NCBI GenBank assembly: GCA_003833075.1
Contig: RIAY01000011.1
Coordinates: 1 to 64,000, forward strand
DNA from: Muribaculaceae bacterium Isolate-036 (Harlan)
GTDB taxonomy: Bacteria; Bacteroidota; Bacteroidia; Bacteroidales; Muribaculaceae
Length of the DNA: 64,000 nucleotides
Direction: 5' to 3'
The position numbers and the translations under genes were made by a program. The notes beneath the pieces were generated by a model. It made no database searches. It was not told the DNA's origin and saw only the letters and a list, made by a program, of their open reading frames with translations. This document shows positions 15,323 through 24,086 of this stretch, one piece after another (the stretch's first letter is position 1; every line of letters starts with the position of its first letter).

Positions 15323-16609
15323 ATGAACAATTACTTAAAACAGATATGGTATGAACTGCGCCACCAGCCGATGGTGACAATCACATCGGTAATGGGCACC
15401 GCATTCGCCATCTTCCTTATGATGGCGGTATTCATGACCTCCTCTCTCGACACGGTGCCCGTCGCGCCGGAAACAAACCGCCCCCGTCTTATGTTCGGAC
15501 AAAACATACACATTAAATACGAAAAGGGCGAATCATCGGGTGGAATGTCATATAACACCGCAAGACGACTCTACGGAAATCTTGACGGCATAGAGAAGAT
15601 TTCCTTTGCCAACAGCTGGGCTGTCAATCTTGACGTGTCGGTAAAAGACGGCGACTGCGTGTCGCTGTTCGAAAAGAAGGTTGACGATGCATTCTGGGAA
15701 ATATTCGATTTCACATTCGTTTCCGGCAAACCGTTCGACAAGGCATCTGTCGATGCCCGTCTTAAAAAAGCTATAATCACAGAATCCGCGGCTGTAAGAA
15801 TGTTCGGCAACGCGGATGTGGCAGGCAAAGAGATAAAAATCAACCATGTGCCACACATAGTCCAGGGTGTGGTGAAGGATACGAGTCCGCTGTTAGTGCA
15901 AAGCTTCGCCAACATATACACCGTCTACGCTCCTGAGGAGCAGGATAATCTCTGGATCGACGGTTACGGAGGCGACACACAGGTGATTCTTCTCAAGGCG
16001 CCGGGGGTGAGCGACGAACACATCCGCAATCAGGTGAAAAGCCGATACGCCACATTCGCATCGGTTCTGAAGAAGGAAGGGAAGCAGGTGGATTACCATC
16101 AGGCGCCCTATACGGCGGAGACTGTCAATCTCGAATTCGGCTCAAACACCGATCCCGATCCCGACACACCCCGGAAACTGAGATACGCGGTCTATCTTAT
16201 CCTTCTGATTCTCCCTGCAATAAATCTCAGCAGCATGACACGCAGCCGGCTGCGCCGACGCGTGTCGGAAATCGGAGTCCGCAGGGCTTTCGGAGCGACA
16301 AAAGCCGGCATCATGAGCCGGTTCCTCGGAGAGAATCTCATTCTTACTCTCGCCGGAGGCATCATCGGTCTTGTACTCTGCCTCATATTCGTGGTCTTCT
16401 TTTCCAATCTCTTCATTTCCTATGGAGGGAAATTCGGCAACAATGACATAGCCGCCTCGACTCCTACAATCAACATGCTTCTGAATTTCAAAACTTTCGG
16501 AATCGCGCTGCTGTTCTGCCTTCTACTTAATGTCATAAGCACCGGAATGCCCGCATGGCGTGCGTCAAAGATCAACCCGGCTGAAGCTATTTCCGGTAAA
16601 AACGATTGA
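15323..16609 (+). CDS. MacB/FtsX-type ABC permease 1
   Basis: The 428-residue inner-membrane protein has the FtsX layout: one N-terminal membrane helix (about residues 17-38), a large periplasmic domain (about 39-290) and three C-terminal helices (about 292-310, 345-375, 393-415). The cytoplasmic coupling stretch RRRVSEIGVRRAFGATKAGI between the first two C-terminal helices is typical of MacB_PCD/FtsX permeases. It ends NPAEAISGKND, also typical. The next permease starts 3 bp after its stop, so translation is probably coupled. Confidence 0.93.
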   Translation: MNNYLKQIWYELRHQPMVTITSVMGTAFAIFLMMAVFMTSSLDTVPVAPETNRPRLMFGQNIHIKYEKGESSGGMSYNTARRLYGNLDGIEKISFANSWAVNLDVSVKDGDCVSLFEKKVDDAFWEIFDFTFVSGKPFDKASVDARLKKAIITESAAVRMFGNADVAGKEIKINHVPHIVQGVVKDTSPLLVQSFANIYTVYAPEEQDNLWIDGYGGDTQVILLKAPGVSDEHIRNQVKSRYATFASVLKKEGKQVDYHQAPYTAETVNLEFGSNTDPDPDTPRKLRYAVYLILLILPAINLSSMTRSRLRRRVSEIGVRRAFGATKAGIMSRFLGENLILTLAGGIIGLVLCLIFVVFFSNLFISYGGKFGNNDIAASTPTINMLLNFKTFGIALLFCLLLNVISTGMPAWRASKINPAEAISGKND

Positions 16610-16612
16610 ATC

Positions 16613-17872
16613 ATGAAAAGAAATCTTTTGACTCAGATAAAAAACGAATGGCGCGACAACCTCTGGCTCGTGATCGAGCTGGCTATCGTGGCTGTCGCGA
16701 TATGGGCGCTTTCGTTCACTCTTTACGACACTTTGCGCCCTAAGTTCGATGACAAGGGATATGACATCGACAACGTATATAAAATCACGCTGAAAAGTCT
16801 CGGAAAAGACAGTCCGGAATATGTGGATATGGGTGATCGGACGGAAACCGCCAACCTCGATGACGGAAAAACCCTGATGGCACGCATTCGCAAGTCTCCC
16901 TACGTCGAGATTGCGGCGTTCTCGAGCAACGCCCTCCCCTATCAGTTCAGCTACGCCGGGAATCAGCTTGATGTGCAGGACAAGGGTGACTCGGTGTTTT
17001 ATATGGGCAATCTGCGCATGGCAAGTCCGGAGATCGCAGGTGTGCTCAGAATCAGAAGCACACAGAACCTGTCGCTGAAAGATCTTGAGGAAATCCTGCG
17101 CCGCGGAGACCTGCTTGTCTCTACTGCTCCGGATTACAGTTATGGCGGCGTCAAGGATCTGAAGGATCTCGTCGGCGGACGCGTCATGCCTTACGACACA
17201 CTTCACACACGCCGCATCGGAGGTGTCGTCAAGTCCATAAAACGCAACGAATATGAGCAGAAGACCGGCACCATCATTTTCCCGATTGACGAGTCCGACT
17301 ACAGGCGTCTTGCATATTGCTCGGAGATCGCAGTGAGGGTGAAGCCGGGAACGGGCAAAAAATTCGAAGAGGAGTTCTATTCCGACAAGAGCATGAGACA
17401 GCTAAGAAACAGATATCTCACAGACCTGAGCCGCATGGAAGATGTCAGAGCCGCCAACCAGCACTACAGCGATTCCATGGTGCGTCTGTGGAGCGCGGGA
17501 ATAGTTTTCCTTCTGGTCATAATATTCCTCGGACTGCTCGGCACGTTCTGGTTCCGCATCCGCCAGCGTTCCGGGGAAATCGCCCTGCGCAAGACATGCG
17601 GCGCGACTTCCGCCGACATTTTCCGCAGAATAATAGGCGAGGGAATGATCCTTCTCTCCATCGCGCTCATACCTGCCTTAATAGCAGGCGCGGCAATATA
17701 CCGGTTCATAATCATCGAAAAAGGATTCCCCTTCGATGAATACAAATATGTGATAGCTCTGTCTTTCCTGATCATGGCGGTCATCATGGCGGCTATGATT
17801 GTGGCTGGAACAGTATTCCCCGCCCGCAAAGCGATGAAGACAGAACCGGCGATAGCCCTCAAGGAGGAATAG
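16613..17872 (+). CDS. MacB/FtsX-type ABC permease 2
   Basis: The 419-residue partner permease has the same layout: a membrane helix at about residues 18-38, a periplasmic domain, then three helices from about residue 290. The coupling segment RQRSGEIALRKTCGATSADI and the end FPARKAMKTEPAIALKEE are family marks. Sequence identity with permease 1 looks low, so the pair probably forms a heterodimer with one ATPase. TolC follows 32 bp later. Confidence 0.93.
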   Translation: MKRNLLTQIKNEWRDNLWLVIELAIVAVAIWALSFTLYDTLRPKFDDKGYDIDNVYKITLKSLGKDSPEYVDMGDRTETANLDDGKTLMARIRKSPYVEIAAFSSNALPYQFSYAGNQLDVQDKGDSVFYMGNLRMASPEIAGVLRIRSTQNLSLKDLEEILRRGDLLVSTAPDYSYGGVKDLKDLVGGRVMPYDTLHTRRIGGVVKSIKRNEYEQKTGTIIFPIDESDYRRLAYCSEIAVRVKPGTGKKFEEEFYSDKSMRQLRNRYLTDLSRMEDVRAANQHYSDSMVRLWSAGIVFLLVIIFLGLLGTFWFRIRQRSGEIALRKTCGATSADIFRRIIGEGMILLSIALIPALIAGAAIYRFIIIEKGFPFDEYKYVIALSFLIMAVIMAAMIVAGTVFPARKAMKTEPAIALKEE

Positions 17873-17904
17873 CCGGAGTGTGTAAAAAACATATCCAGAA
17901 ATAA

Positions 17905-19389
17905 ATGAGATTCCGACAATTTTTCTTATACGCAGCTCTTCTGGTTTCCGCGCCCATGTCAGGCGCGGAAACGGAGGAGTTATATCTTTCGCTCGACGAG
18001 ACAATCTCTCGCGCACGGACAAGCAGCGTGGATGCCGCAGTGGCACTCGATGAACTCAAGACCTCATATTGGGAATACCGTTCCTACCGCGCGGAACTTC
18101 TGCCTGAGGTCAATTTCTCCGCCACTGTTCCCGCCTATCACAGACAGTATTCACCTTACATGAACGAATCGGGCAGCTACAGTTTCGTGCGCAACAATTA
18201 CCTCCAGATGAACGGCGAAGTGTCGCTGAGCCAGAACATATGGCTCACGGGGGGAAAAATAGCGCTGAACACTTCGCTCGATTTTTTCCGCCAGCTCGAA
18301 GGAGACAAATACAACCGTTTCATGTCAATACCTGTAGCTCTCACTCTGACACAACCCGTGTTCGGGGTAAACAGCATAAAATGGGACAGACGCATAGAAC
18401 CGGTCAGATACACCGAAGCAAAGGCTGCATACCTCAGCGCATCGGAAGATGTGGCGATCAAAGCGATTGCATATTATTTCCAGCTCCTTATGGCTGACGA
18501 GAACATGACAATAGCCTCGCAGAACCTTGAAAACGCCCGGAAACTTTACGAAGTGGCGAAAGAAAAACGGGAAATGGGACGCATCAGCGGCAATGACCTC
18601 CTGCAGATGGAACTCAACCTGCTCAACGCCGAATCAGAACTTACCGACTGCGAGAGCAGCCGGAAAAGCTGCATGTTTCAGCTGCGCACGCTCCTCGACC
18701 TCGGTGAGAACACGAACATAATACCCCTGACTCCATCTGCCCTCCCTGCGGCAGACATCAGCTATGAGGACGCTTTGCAGAAAGCACTCGAACGCAACAA
18801 ACTCGCGGCAAGCATCAGACGGCGTCAGCTGGAGGCGGATTATGAAGTGGCGAAGGCGAAGGGCAACCTGCGCCAGATATCGCTTTTCGCCCAGATCGGT
18901 TATACTGGCACTGACAGACGCTTCGGAGGCGCATATTCATCTCTCAAAGACAACCAGGTGGTGGAAATAGGTTTCGAGATACCGATTCTTGACTGGGGAC
19001 GCCGACGGGGAAAAGTGAAAGTGGCGGAAAGCAACCGCAAGGTCATGGAAAGCAGGCTGCGACAGGAGAGGGCGGATTTCTCCCAGAATCTTTTCATTCT
19101 CGTGGAGCGCTACCGCAATCAGATGCGCCAGCTTGAAATCAGCCGACGCGCGGATGAAATCGCGGCACGCCGATACGCCGCGAATGTCGAGACTTTCATG
19201 ATCGGCAAAATATCCACCCTCGACCTCAATGACTCCCGCGTAAGCAAAGACGAGGCGCGGCGGGAATATATCAACGAACTGTACCTGTTCTGGAACTATT
19301 ACTATCAGATACGCAGTCTGACCCTTTGGGATTTCTCTGCGGGATCGGGCATCGACGCGGATTTCGAACGCGACATCCGCAACCGGTGA
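17905..19389 (+). CDS. TolC-family outer-membrane efflux protein
   Basis: The 494-residue exported protein has a signal peptide (to about SGAE). It has two long helix-strand-helix repeats with typical pieces: LYLSLDETISRARTSS near the start, QNLENARKLYEVAKEKREMGRISGNDLLQME in the first helical hairpin and FEIPILDWGRRRGKVKVAESN in the second. It would form the trimeric outer-membrane duct for the adaptor and permeases upstream. The operon order adaptor-ATPase-permease-permease-TolC is common in Bacteroidales. Confidence 0.94.
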   Translation: MRFRQFFLYAALLVSAPMSGAETEELYLSLDETISRARTSSVDAAVALDELKTSYWEYRSYRAELLPEVNFSATVPAYHRQYSPYMNESGSYSFVRNNYLQMNGEVSLSQNIWLTGGKIALNTSLDFFRQLEGDKYNRFMSIPVALTLTQPVFGVNSIKWDRRIEPVRYTEAKAAYLSASEDVAIKAIAYYFQLLMADENMTIASQNLENARKLYEVAKEKREMGRISGNDLLQMELNLLNAESELTDCESSRKSCMFQLRTLLDLGENTNIIPLTPSALPAADISYEDALQKALERNKLAASIRRRQLEADYEVAKAKGNLRQISLFAQIGYTGTDRRFGGAYSSLKDNQVVEIGFEIPILDWGRRRGKVKVAESNRKVMESRLRQERADFSQNLFILVERYRNQMRQLEISRRADEIAARRYAANVETFMIGKISTLDLNDSRVSKDEARREYINELYLFWNYYYQIRSLTLWDFSAGSGIDADFERDIRNR

Positions 19390-19403
19390 CCACAGGAATT
19401 CTG

Positions 19404-19434
19404 TTGTGTTATCCCGAAAAAAATAGTAACTTCG
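19404..19434 (+). promoter_or_regulatory. Promoter of the two-component pair, start-proximal
   Basis: TTG at 19404-19406 and TAACTTCG at 19427-19434 are 20 bp apart, close to the Bacteroidetes consensus (C replaces T in the -7 box). Transcription would begin at about 19438-19441, on top of the ATG at 19439, so the message may be leaderless or nearly so. Confidence 0.5.
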
Positions 19435-19438
19435 CATT

Positions 19439-20788
19439 ATGATCCTAATTGTTGACGATGACAAGGCAATAAGGCAGTCCCTTGCCCTTGTGCTGAAGCG
19501 GAAGGGTTACGAAACCGCGCTCGCCGGTAATCCGGACGAGGCTCTCGGCATGCTGCGCAAACATAAGTTCCGCCTGGTGATCATGGATATGAACTATTCC
19601 CTTTCAACCACCGGCGAAGAGGGAATACATCTTCTGCGCCAGACAAAAATATTCCAGCCTGACACACCTGTGATTCTTATAACCGCCTGGGGCAGCATCG
19701 AGCTTGCTGTGGAAGGGATGAGATTCGGTGCTTTCGACTTCATAACCAAACCCTGGAACAACCACCTTCTTCTGCAGAGAATAGAGACGGCACTGAGCCT
19801 GTCTTCCCCGGCTACGGATTCTGACCGGAATCCGGCGGATTTCGACAGGTGCGGTTTAATCGGTGAGAACCCCAGGGTAAAGGAGCTGCTGAAGACTGTG
19901 GAAAGAATAGCCCCGACCGATGCGCCGGTGCTCGTGCTCGGCGAGAACGGCACCGGGAAAGAGCTTATCGCCAACGCCATCCACAAAAACAGCCGCCGTA
20001 AAAACGCTCCTTTCGTTATGGTGAACCTCGGAGGAATCTCCACCTCCCTTTTCGAAAGCGAGATGTTCGGTCATTCAAAGGGGGCATACACAGGCGCTGT
20101 CTCCGAACGCAAGGGCAGATTCGAACTTGCCGACAAGGGAACGATCTTCCTTGACGAAATAGGAGACCTCACTCAGGACTGTCAGGTGAAACTGCTGCGC
20201 GTGCTGCAGCAGCACACATTCGAACGCCTTGGCGAAAGCCGCACGCGAAAAACCGACATCCGCGCCATATGCGCCACTAACGCCGACCTGCCGGCAATGG
20301 TCAGGGAACACACCTTCCGCGAAGACCTCTTTTACCGTATAAACCTTATCACGCTGCGCATACCCCCACTCCGTGAGCGTCGCGACGACATTCCTCTCCT
20401 CACAAGGAGTTTCATGGAGTCGGCATCAAGGTCTCACGGCATCCGTTGCCCGGAGATTTCTCATGAGGCGCTCGGTTACCTTTCGCGTCTCCCCTATCCG
20501 GGCAATGTGAGACAACTCAGGAACATGGTCGAGAGAGCCGTGCTGATGTGCGCCGGCGGCATACTGGAAAAATGCGATTTCGAGGCAGACGGAAACATTC
20601 AGGATGTTTCCGCAACCGACTTGAAGGGAAGTCTTGAGGGCGCCACTCTCGAAGACCTTGAGGCGGCAGCTATCGCCGAGGCTGTCAGAAAGTATGACGG
20701 CAACCTGTCGAGAGTGGCGGCGGCGCTCGGCATAACACGCCAGTCGCTTTATCGCAAAATTGAAAAACATGGCATCGACATTTCGTGA
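19439..20788 (+). CDS. NtrC-family sigma-54-type response regulator
   Basis: The 449-residue regulator has a receiver domain (about residues 1-120: DDDKAIRQS, the phospho-acceptor Asp in LVIMDMNYS, TAWGS, and KPWNN). An AAA+ domain follows (about 140-370), with Walker A GENGTGKE, the sigma-54 contact loop in HSKGAYTGAV, and Walker B FLDEIGDL. A C-terminal Fis-type helix-turn-helix (about 405-447, VAAALGITRQSLYRKI) ends the protein. GAYTGA in place of GAFTGA is a common functional variant. It lies 49 bp after tolC and next to a histidine kinase, and probably controls the efflux operon or envelope stress genes. Confidence 0.95.
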   Translation: MILIVDDDKAIRQSLALVLKRKGYETALAGNPDEALGMLRKHKFRLVIMDMNYSLSTTGEEGIHLLRQTKIFQPDTPVILITAWGSIELAVEGMRFGAFDFITKPWNNHLLLQRIETALSLSSPATDSDRNPADFDRCGLIGENPRVKELLKTVERIAPTDAPVLVLGENGTGKELIANAIHKNSRRKNAPFVMVNLGGISTSLFESEMFGHSKGAYTGAVSERKGRFELADKGTIFLDEIGDLTQDCQVKLLRVLQQHTFERLGESRTRKTDIRAICATNADLPAMVREHTFREDLFYRINLITLRIPPLRERRDDIPLLTRSFMESASRSHGIRCPEISHEALGYLSRLPYPGNVRQLRNMVERAVLMCAGGILEKCDFEADGNIQDVSATDLKGSLEGATLEDLEAAAIAEAVRKYDGNLSRVAAALGITRQSLYRKIEKHGIDIS

Positions 20789-20797
20789 TTCCGGCAT

Positions 20798-22189
20798 ATG
20801 AGACCATCCGCCATACACAATATCCTTCTCCTGCTTTCCGCAGCCTGTGCCCCGGCAGCGTGCATTATGCTTCCTTCTCCTGCAAGATGGTGGTGCGCAG
20901 GAATTGCCGCGATGTCGTTCTTTCTTCTTCTGCTGCTTCGCAGGAGCATCGTAAAGCCGTTGTCGGCGGCACAGCGCGGTCTTGAACTCCTTCGCGCCCA
21001 GGATTTAAACAACCGACTGATAAAAGTGGGCGAACCGGGTGCCGACCGTATCGTGTCTCTCTTCAATGACCTTATGACACGTCTGAAAAACGAGCGGCTG
21101 CGGCTTAAGGAACAGGATACATTCCTCAGGCTTCTTATCGAGGCGTCGCCGATGGGCATTATTCTGCTTAACCTCGACGGCAGAGTGTCGATGACCAACG
21201 GGGCATTCATCAGAATCGCGGAGATCCGGAACGAGGATGGCATAGTCGGCAAAAGACCCGACGAACAGGACTCCCCAATTGTCAGAACACTGCTCGCCAT
21301 TCCACGGGGAGAAAGCCGTGTCATCAGGCAGGACGGTTCCCGTCTGTACAGGGGATATCACCTGCAGTTTCTGCAAGAGGGGTTTCACCGTCATTTTTAT
21401 CTTGTGGAGACTCTTACCGATGAACTGAGAACAGCTGAGAAAGAGGCATACGAAAAGGTGATACGCATGATTTCCCATGAGGTCAACAACACCATGGGGA
21501 GCGTGCTGACGGTCCTTGAGACCCTTGCCGAAGACACAGCCGGAGACCCGGACCTGAACGAGACAATTGAAAGTTGCAGGGAAAGGTGCGCGGGGATGTG
21601 CGGTTTCATAGATTCTTTCGCGGAGCTTGCCAGAATACCGGATCCTGTTCTCAGACAAGTAGACATGAATGCGGAAATCACCGGAATGCTGCCATTTCTG
21701 CGCCTTATGGCAACCGACAGTTGCGTGATTACCTTCAACAACGAAAACCGCCCTCTCCCGGAAATCGAGAAAGAGCGGATGTATGTCAATGCCGATATGC
21801 CCCTTTTGCAGCAGGCTATTGTCAATATCGTGAAAAACGCAGTGGAGAGCATCTCCGGAAATGGAAACCGCGACGGTGTGATTCATATCGCCACGGAAAA
21901 TGAAAACGGCTCTGTCACATTGACAATATGCAATAACGGCGCGGAAATCTCCGAAGAGACGGCTTCACGTCTTTTCAGCCCGTTCTTCTCGACAAAGCAT
22001 TCCGGACGCGGGCTGGGGCTCACGGTAGTGTCGGAGGTGTTGCGCAGGCACGGTTGCTCGTTCTCGCTGCGCACCGGGCAGGATTCACTGACCCGCTTCA
22101 CAATCCGCTTCCCGGGGCAACGTGAGGTGAAGCGCCGCCCAGCCGAGAATGCCGGCAAGAAGCGAGCCTGCAAGAATACCGAGCTTTGA
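20798..22189 (+). CDS. Membrane sensor histidine kinase
   Basis: The 463-residue protein has two N-terminal membrane helices (about residues 8-24 and 30-47) with almost no loop between them, so it probably does not sense a periplasmic ligand directly. A HAMP-like segment follows (about 48-100), then a PAS domain (about 105-190), the phospho-acceptor His in MISHEVNNTMGS (about 227) and a HATPase domain with IVKNAVES and GRGLGLTVVSEV. The normal kinase end is near RFTIRFPGQ. The last 28 or so residues are read antisense to the 3' end of nhaA, a 105-bp convergent overlap. It starts 9 bp after the regulator gene. Confidence 0.93.
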   Translation: MRPSAIHNILLLLSAACAPAACIMLPSPARWWCAGIAAMSFFLLLLLRRSIVKPLSAAQRGLELLRAQDLNNRLIKVGEPGADRIVSLFNDLMTRLKNERLRLKEQDTFLRLLIEASPMGIILLNLDGRVSMTNGAFIRIAEIRNEDGIVGKRPDEQDSPIVRTLLAIPRGESRVIRQDGSRLYRGYHLQFLQEGFHRHFYLVETLTDELRTAEKEAYEKVIRMISHEVNNTMGSVLTVLETLAEDTAGDPDLNETIESCRERCAGMCGFIDSFAELARIPDPVLRQVDMNAEITGMLPFLRLMATDSCVITFNNENRPLPEIEKERMYVNADMPLLQQAIVNIVKNAVESISGNGNRDGVIHIATENENGSVTLTICNNGAEISEETASRLFSPFFSTKHSGRGLGLTVVSEVLRRHGCSFSLRTGQDSLTRFTIRFPGQREVKRRPAENAGKKRACKNTEL

Positions 22190-23446
22190 GTCGTTGAGAA
22201 GCTGGGAAGTGACGGGGTCTCCGGTGCCGAACGACAGTGTGGCGATAAAGAGCGACACCGTGAAACCGATACCGCCGAGCAATGAGACTGCGGCAAGACT
22301 TCCCCATGTGGAGCCTTCCGGCATAGGTGCCCATTTCAACAATATGCATAATGCCGCAAAAAGGAAAATCCCGAGGAATTTACCACCTATCAGACTCACG
22401 ATTATAGCCGGGGCGATGCCATGGAACAGCTGGCTGATTTCCATGTTGCCGAAAAAGATACCGGCATTGGCGAAAGCGAAAAGCGGCACTATGATGTAGT
22501 TGACCAGCGGATGCAGTGTGTCTTCCATATCCTGGAGCGGAGAGATTACTTTGTCGGATGAAGACTCTATCTCTTTGAGCCAGTTCATCTGCTCTTTGCT
22601 CAGAATGGTGCGCGAATTGAGATGTTCGTCATCCTCGTGGGCGAAAAACGATATGTTCTGCCTGATGGTCTTGATATATTTCATAGGGGCGTAGACAGGT
22701 TTAGCCGGAACGCAGAATGCCACAAGCACACCGGCGATTGTGGGATGTATGCCGGCGTTGAGGAAACAGAACCATACGACCGCTCCCAGAAACACATAGA
22801 ACATCTTGGACTGTATGCCCAACTTGCCTCCCGCAAACAGCACGAGCATACAGGCGGCGGCATAAAGCAGCAGCATGTAGTCGATATGTGTGCTGTAGAA
22901 CGCGGCTATGACGATGATGCCTCCTATGTCATCGACTACAGCCAAGGTGGTCAGAAACACTTTCAGACCTATGGGCACTCGATTGCCGAGCATGGCGAGG
23001 ACTCCCAGGGAGAAAGCAATGTCGGTTGCCATAGGAATTGCTGCGCCGCTGGCATATGCAGTGCCTTTCGACATGAACCAATAGATAATGACAGGCACTC
23101 CCATGCCGCCTATCGCCGCGATGATGGGCAGCAATGCGTTGCGGAACGACGAAAGCTCGCCAACAAGCACCTCGCGCTTGATTTCCAGACCTACGGAGAA
23201 AAAGAAAAGCGCCATCAGCGCGTCGTTGATAAACGCCATGATCGACATCGGTGCGCCATGATGGCTGAAAAGATTGAAATCTCCTACGCGAAGCTCGACC
23301 TCGTTAAGCCATATCGATTCATATATCTCTCGTGTGAACGGCAGATTGACCACCAGCAGTGCCAGCGCGGTCGCAAATATAAGCACATTGCCGCCGCTGG
23401 CATAATTCTTTATTGTCTTTTGTGCAGTATAAAATACAGAAGCCAT
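22085..23446 (-). CDS. nhaA: Na+/H+ antiporter NhaA
   Basis: The 453-residue inner-membrane antiporter exports Na+ in exchange for protons. Key parts are the two adjacent Asp residues in VVDDIGGIIVIAAFY (about 170), the GMGVPVIIYW stretch and ATDIAFSLGVL. An insertion of about 40 hydrophilic residues near 275-315 (FAHEDDEHLNSRTILSKEQ...) is often seen in Bacteroidales NhaA. The last residues overlap the kinase gene on the opposite strand. Confidence 0.95.
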   Translation of the reverse strand: MASVFYTAQKTIKNYASGGNVLIFATALALLVVNLPFTREIYESIWLNEVELRVGDFNLFSHHGAPMSIMAFINDALMALFFFSVGLEIKREVLVGELSSFRNALLPIIAAIGGMGVPVIIYWFMSKGTAYASGAAIPMATDIAFSLGVLAMLGNRVPIGLKVFLTTLAVVDDIGGIIVIAAFYSTHIDYMLLLYAAACMLVLFAGGKLGIQSKMFYVFLGAVVWFCFLNAGIHPTIAGVLVAFCVPAKPVYAPMKYIKTIRQNISFFAHEDDEHLNSRTILSKEQMNWLKEIESSSDKVISPLQDMEDTLHPLVNYIIVPLFAFANAGIFFGNMEISQLFHGIAPAIIVSLIGGKFLGIFLFAALCILLKWAPMPEGSTWGSLAAVSLLGGIGFTVSLFIATLSFGTGDPVTSQLLNDSKLGILAGSLLAGILGWAALHLTLPREADCEAGQ

Positions 23447-23532
23447 TTTGGGTAATGATTGGTTTGTACATAATGGGCTGAATCCCGGACCTGAGGTTCA
23501 GGATTCAACTCGAAACGGGTTATTTCCCCCTA

Positions 23533-24009
23533 TTATGCGGGATTGGGATTAAAACGGTTGTCAAGTATGGCGAAAAGCTGCTCTGACGCCTCTTTGGTCT
23601 TGACTTTCTCTATGACATCGGTCACAACTCCATTCTCATCTGTCACGAATGTAGTGCGAACGATACCCATATATTCCCTTCCTGCCATCTTTTTCTTTTG
23701 CCATACTCCCGCCGATTCACAGAGCGCATGCTCCGTGTCTGCCACAAGAGGAAAACTCAATGCGAACTTGGCTGCAAATCTATTATGACTCTCGGGAGAA
23801 TCTTTGCTCACTCCGATGACCTGATATCCCATCTTCTCGAAAATGGAATAATTATCACGGAAGTTACAAGCCTCGGCAGTGCATCCGGGTGTGTTGTCTT
23901 TAGGGTAGAAATAGATTATAAAACGTCTGCCGGGATAATCAGACAGTTTAACTTCTTTACCTTCGGCGTCAACGCCTAATACATCAGGGAATTTGTCACC
24001 TATATTCAT
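23533..24009 (-). CDS. bcp: Thioredoxin-dependent peroxiredoxin (BCP/PrxQ)
   Basis: The 158-residue cytoplasmic peroxidase reduces hydroperoxides with thioredoxin. NTPGCTAEACNFRDNY (about residues 40-55) contains the peroxidatic Cys and, five residues later, the resolving Cys of the BCP subgroup. FYPKDNTPGC and GVSKDSPESHNRFA are family marks. It is on the same strand as, and just downstream of, lepA. Confidence 0.93.
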   Translation of the reverse strand: MNIGDKFPDVLGVDAEGKEVKLSDYPGRRFIIYFYPKDNTPGCTAEACNFRDNYSIFEKMGYQVIGVSKDSPESHNRFAAKFALSFPLVADTEHALCESAGVWQKKKMAGREYMGIVRTTFVTDENGVVTDVIEKVKTKEASEQLFAILDNRFNPNPA

Positions 24010-24027
24010 AATAGTGTTTACATTAAA

Positions 24028-24066
24028 TTATAGCTATAAAGACCACAGGAGCCTCTATAGCTATAA
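24028..24066 (-). terminator. Hairpin between lepA and bcp
   Basis: TTATAGCTATA (24028-24038) and TATAGCTATAA (24056-24066) form an 11-bp AT-rich stem with a 17-nt loop. Each arm is itself palindromic. It lies between the lepA stop and the bcp start, so it may act as a weak terminator or processing site. Confidence 0.4.
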
Positions 24067-24086
24067 CAATTATTTAACTGTTTTTC

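Noticed and set aside
22622-23455. Long open frame on the plus strand over nhaA
   Set aside because: It is antisense to nhaA, has a His/Arg/Gln-rich low-quality composition and no domain; nhaA itself is convincing.
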